This document shows positions 63,834-64,000 of a DNA stretch of 64,000 nucleotides, piece by piece. A model generated the notes under the pieces. It ran no database searches. It was not told where the DNA came from and saw only the letters and a list, made by a program, of their open reading frames with translations. The stretch lies in the NCBI RefSeq assembly GCF_949628215.1, contig NC_134288.1:4216001-4280000 (forward strand), written 5' to 3'. The DNA is from Phalacrocorax aristotelis (lineage: Eukaryota; Chordata; Aves; Suliformes; Phalacrocoracidae). Made by a program: the position numbers and the translations under genes. Position 1 is the stretch's first letter. Each line of letters begins with the position of its first letter.

Positions 63834-64000
63834 GTAACCCTTCTTGCATGTTGCATTTTGATGAAATATTTTAAATGCAAAGTACCTATCACCTTTCAGG
63901 CATTCCTACCTTTTGCCTGTTCATGTCCTTCGCTGAAGCTGAGGTGGGCACTCCTGTCCTCTGCAGAATTTGTCTCCTTTGCTGCATTCTTTGTCCTAAG

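Overview
This is a stretch of vertebrate nuclear DNA, almost certainly from a bird. Genes are split by GT-AG introns, there is a CpG-island promoter, and there are CR1-type LINE tails. A solo LTR at 3807-4384 is of a family I know from non-galliform (neoavian) birds. Three genes can be read at protein level, and their order (TRPC4AP, MYH7B, GSS) matches the conserved vertebrate block at human 20q11.22.

Layout. (1) 1-18640, + strand: the last 12 coding exons and 3' UTR of TRPC4AP, an adaptor of a cullin-4/DDB1 ubiquitin ligase linked to MYC turnover and TNF signalling. Its 5' part lies outside the window. (2) 18641-20680: short tail-to-tail spacer. (3) 20680-48912, - strand: the complete coding region of MYH7B, a slow/ancient sarcomeric myosin heavy chain. 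I rebuilt it as 42 coding exons that join in frame to 1,941 codons plus stop. The intron after coding exon 18 carries the microRNA mir-499 (33731-33803), a known muscle myomiR. (4) 48913-61800: about 13 kb upstream of MYH7B with no convincing protein gene. It must hold the MYH7B 5' noncoding exon(s) and promoter, and it contains muscle-type motif clusters (53.4, 55.7-55.9 and 57.0 kb), one CR1 remnant and a diverged 81-bp direct duplication. (5) 61800-64000, + strand: CpG-island promoter and first two coding exons of GSS (glutathione synthetase), with a CRE/ATF palindrome and a consensus antioxidant response element upstream. The gene continues past the window.

The three genes do not form a pathway. 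MYH7B and mir-499 form one transcription unit whose two products (myosin and microRNA) can be uncoupled by splicing in mammals. Several sequence features around coding exon 6 suggest where that could happen here. TRPC4AP and MYH7B converge; MYH7B and GSS diverge.

I found no undescribed system such as a novel mobile element, RNA family or defence locus. The most useful leads are regulatory: a hairpin beside mir-499, a poor acceptor plus a long pyrimidine tract at the P-loop exon, an intronic CpG island with a TATA box in MYH7B, the 81-bp duplicate and the exon-boundary changes in the myosin rod. Exon coordinates come from splice consensus, reading-frame continuity and recalled family proteins; no alignment software was run.
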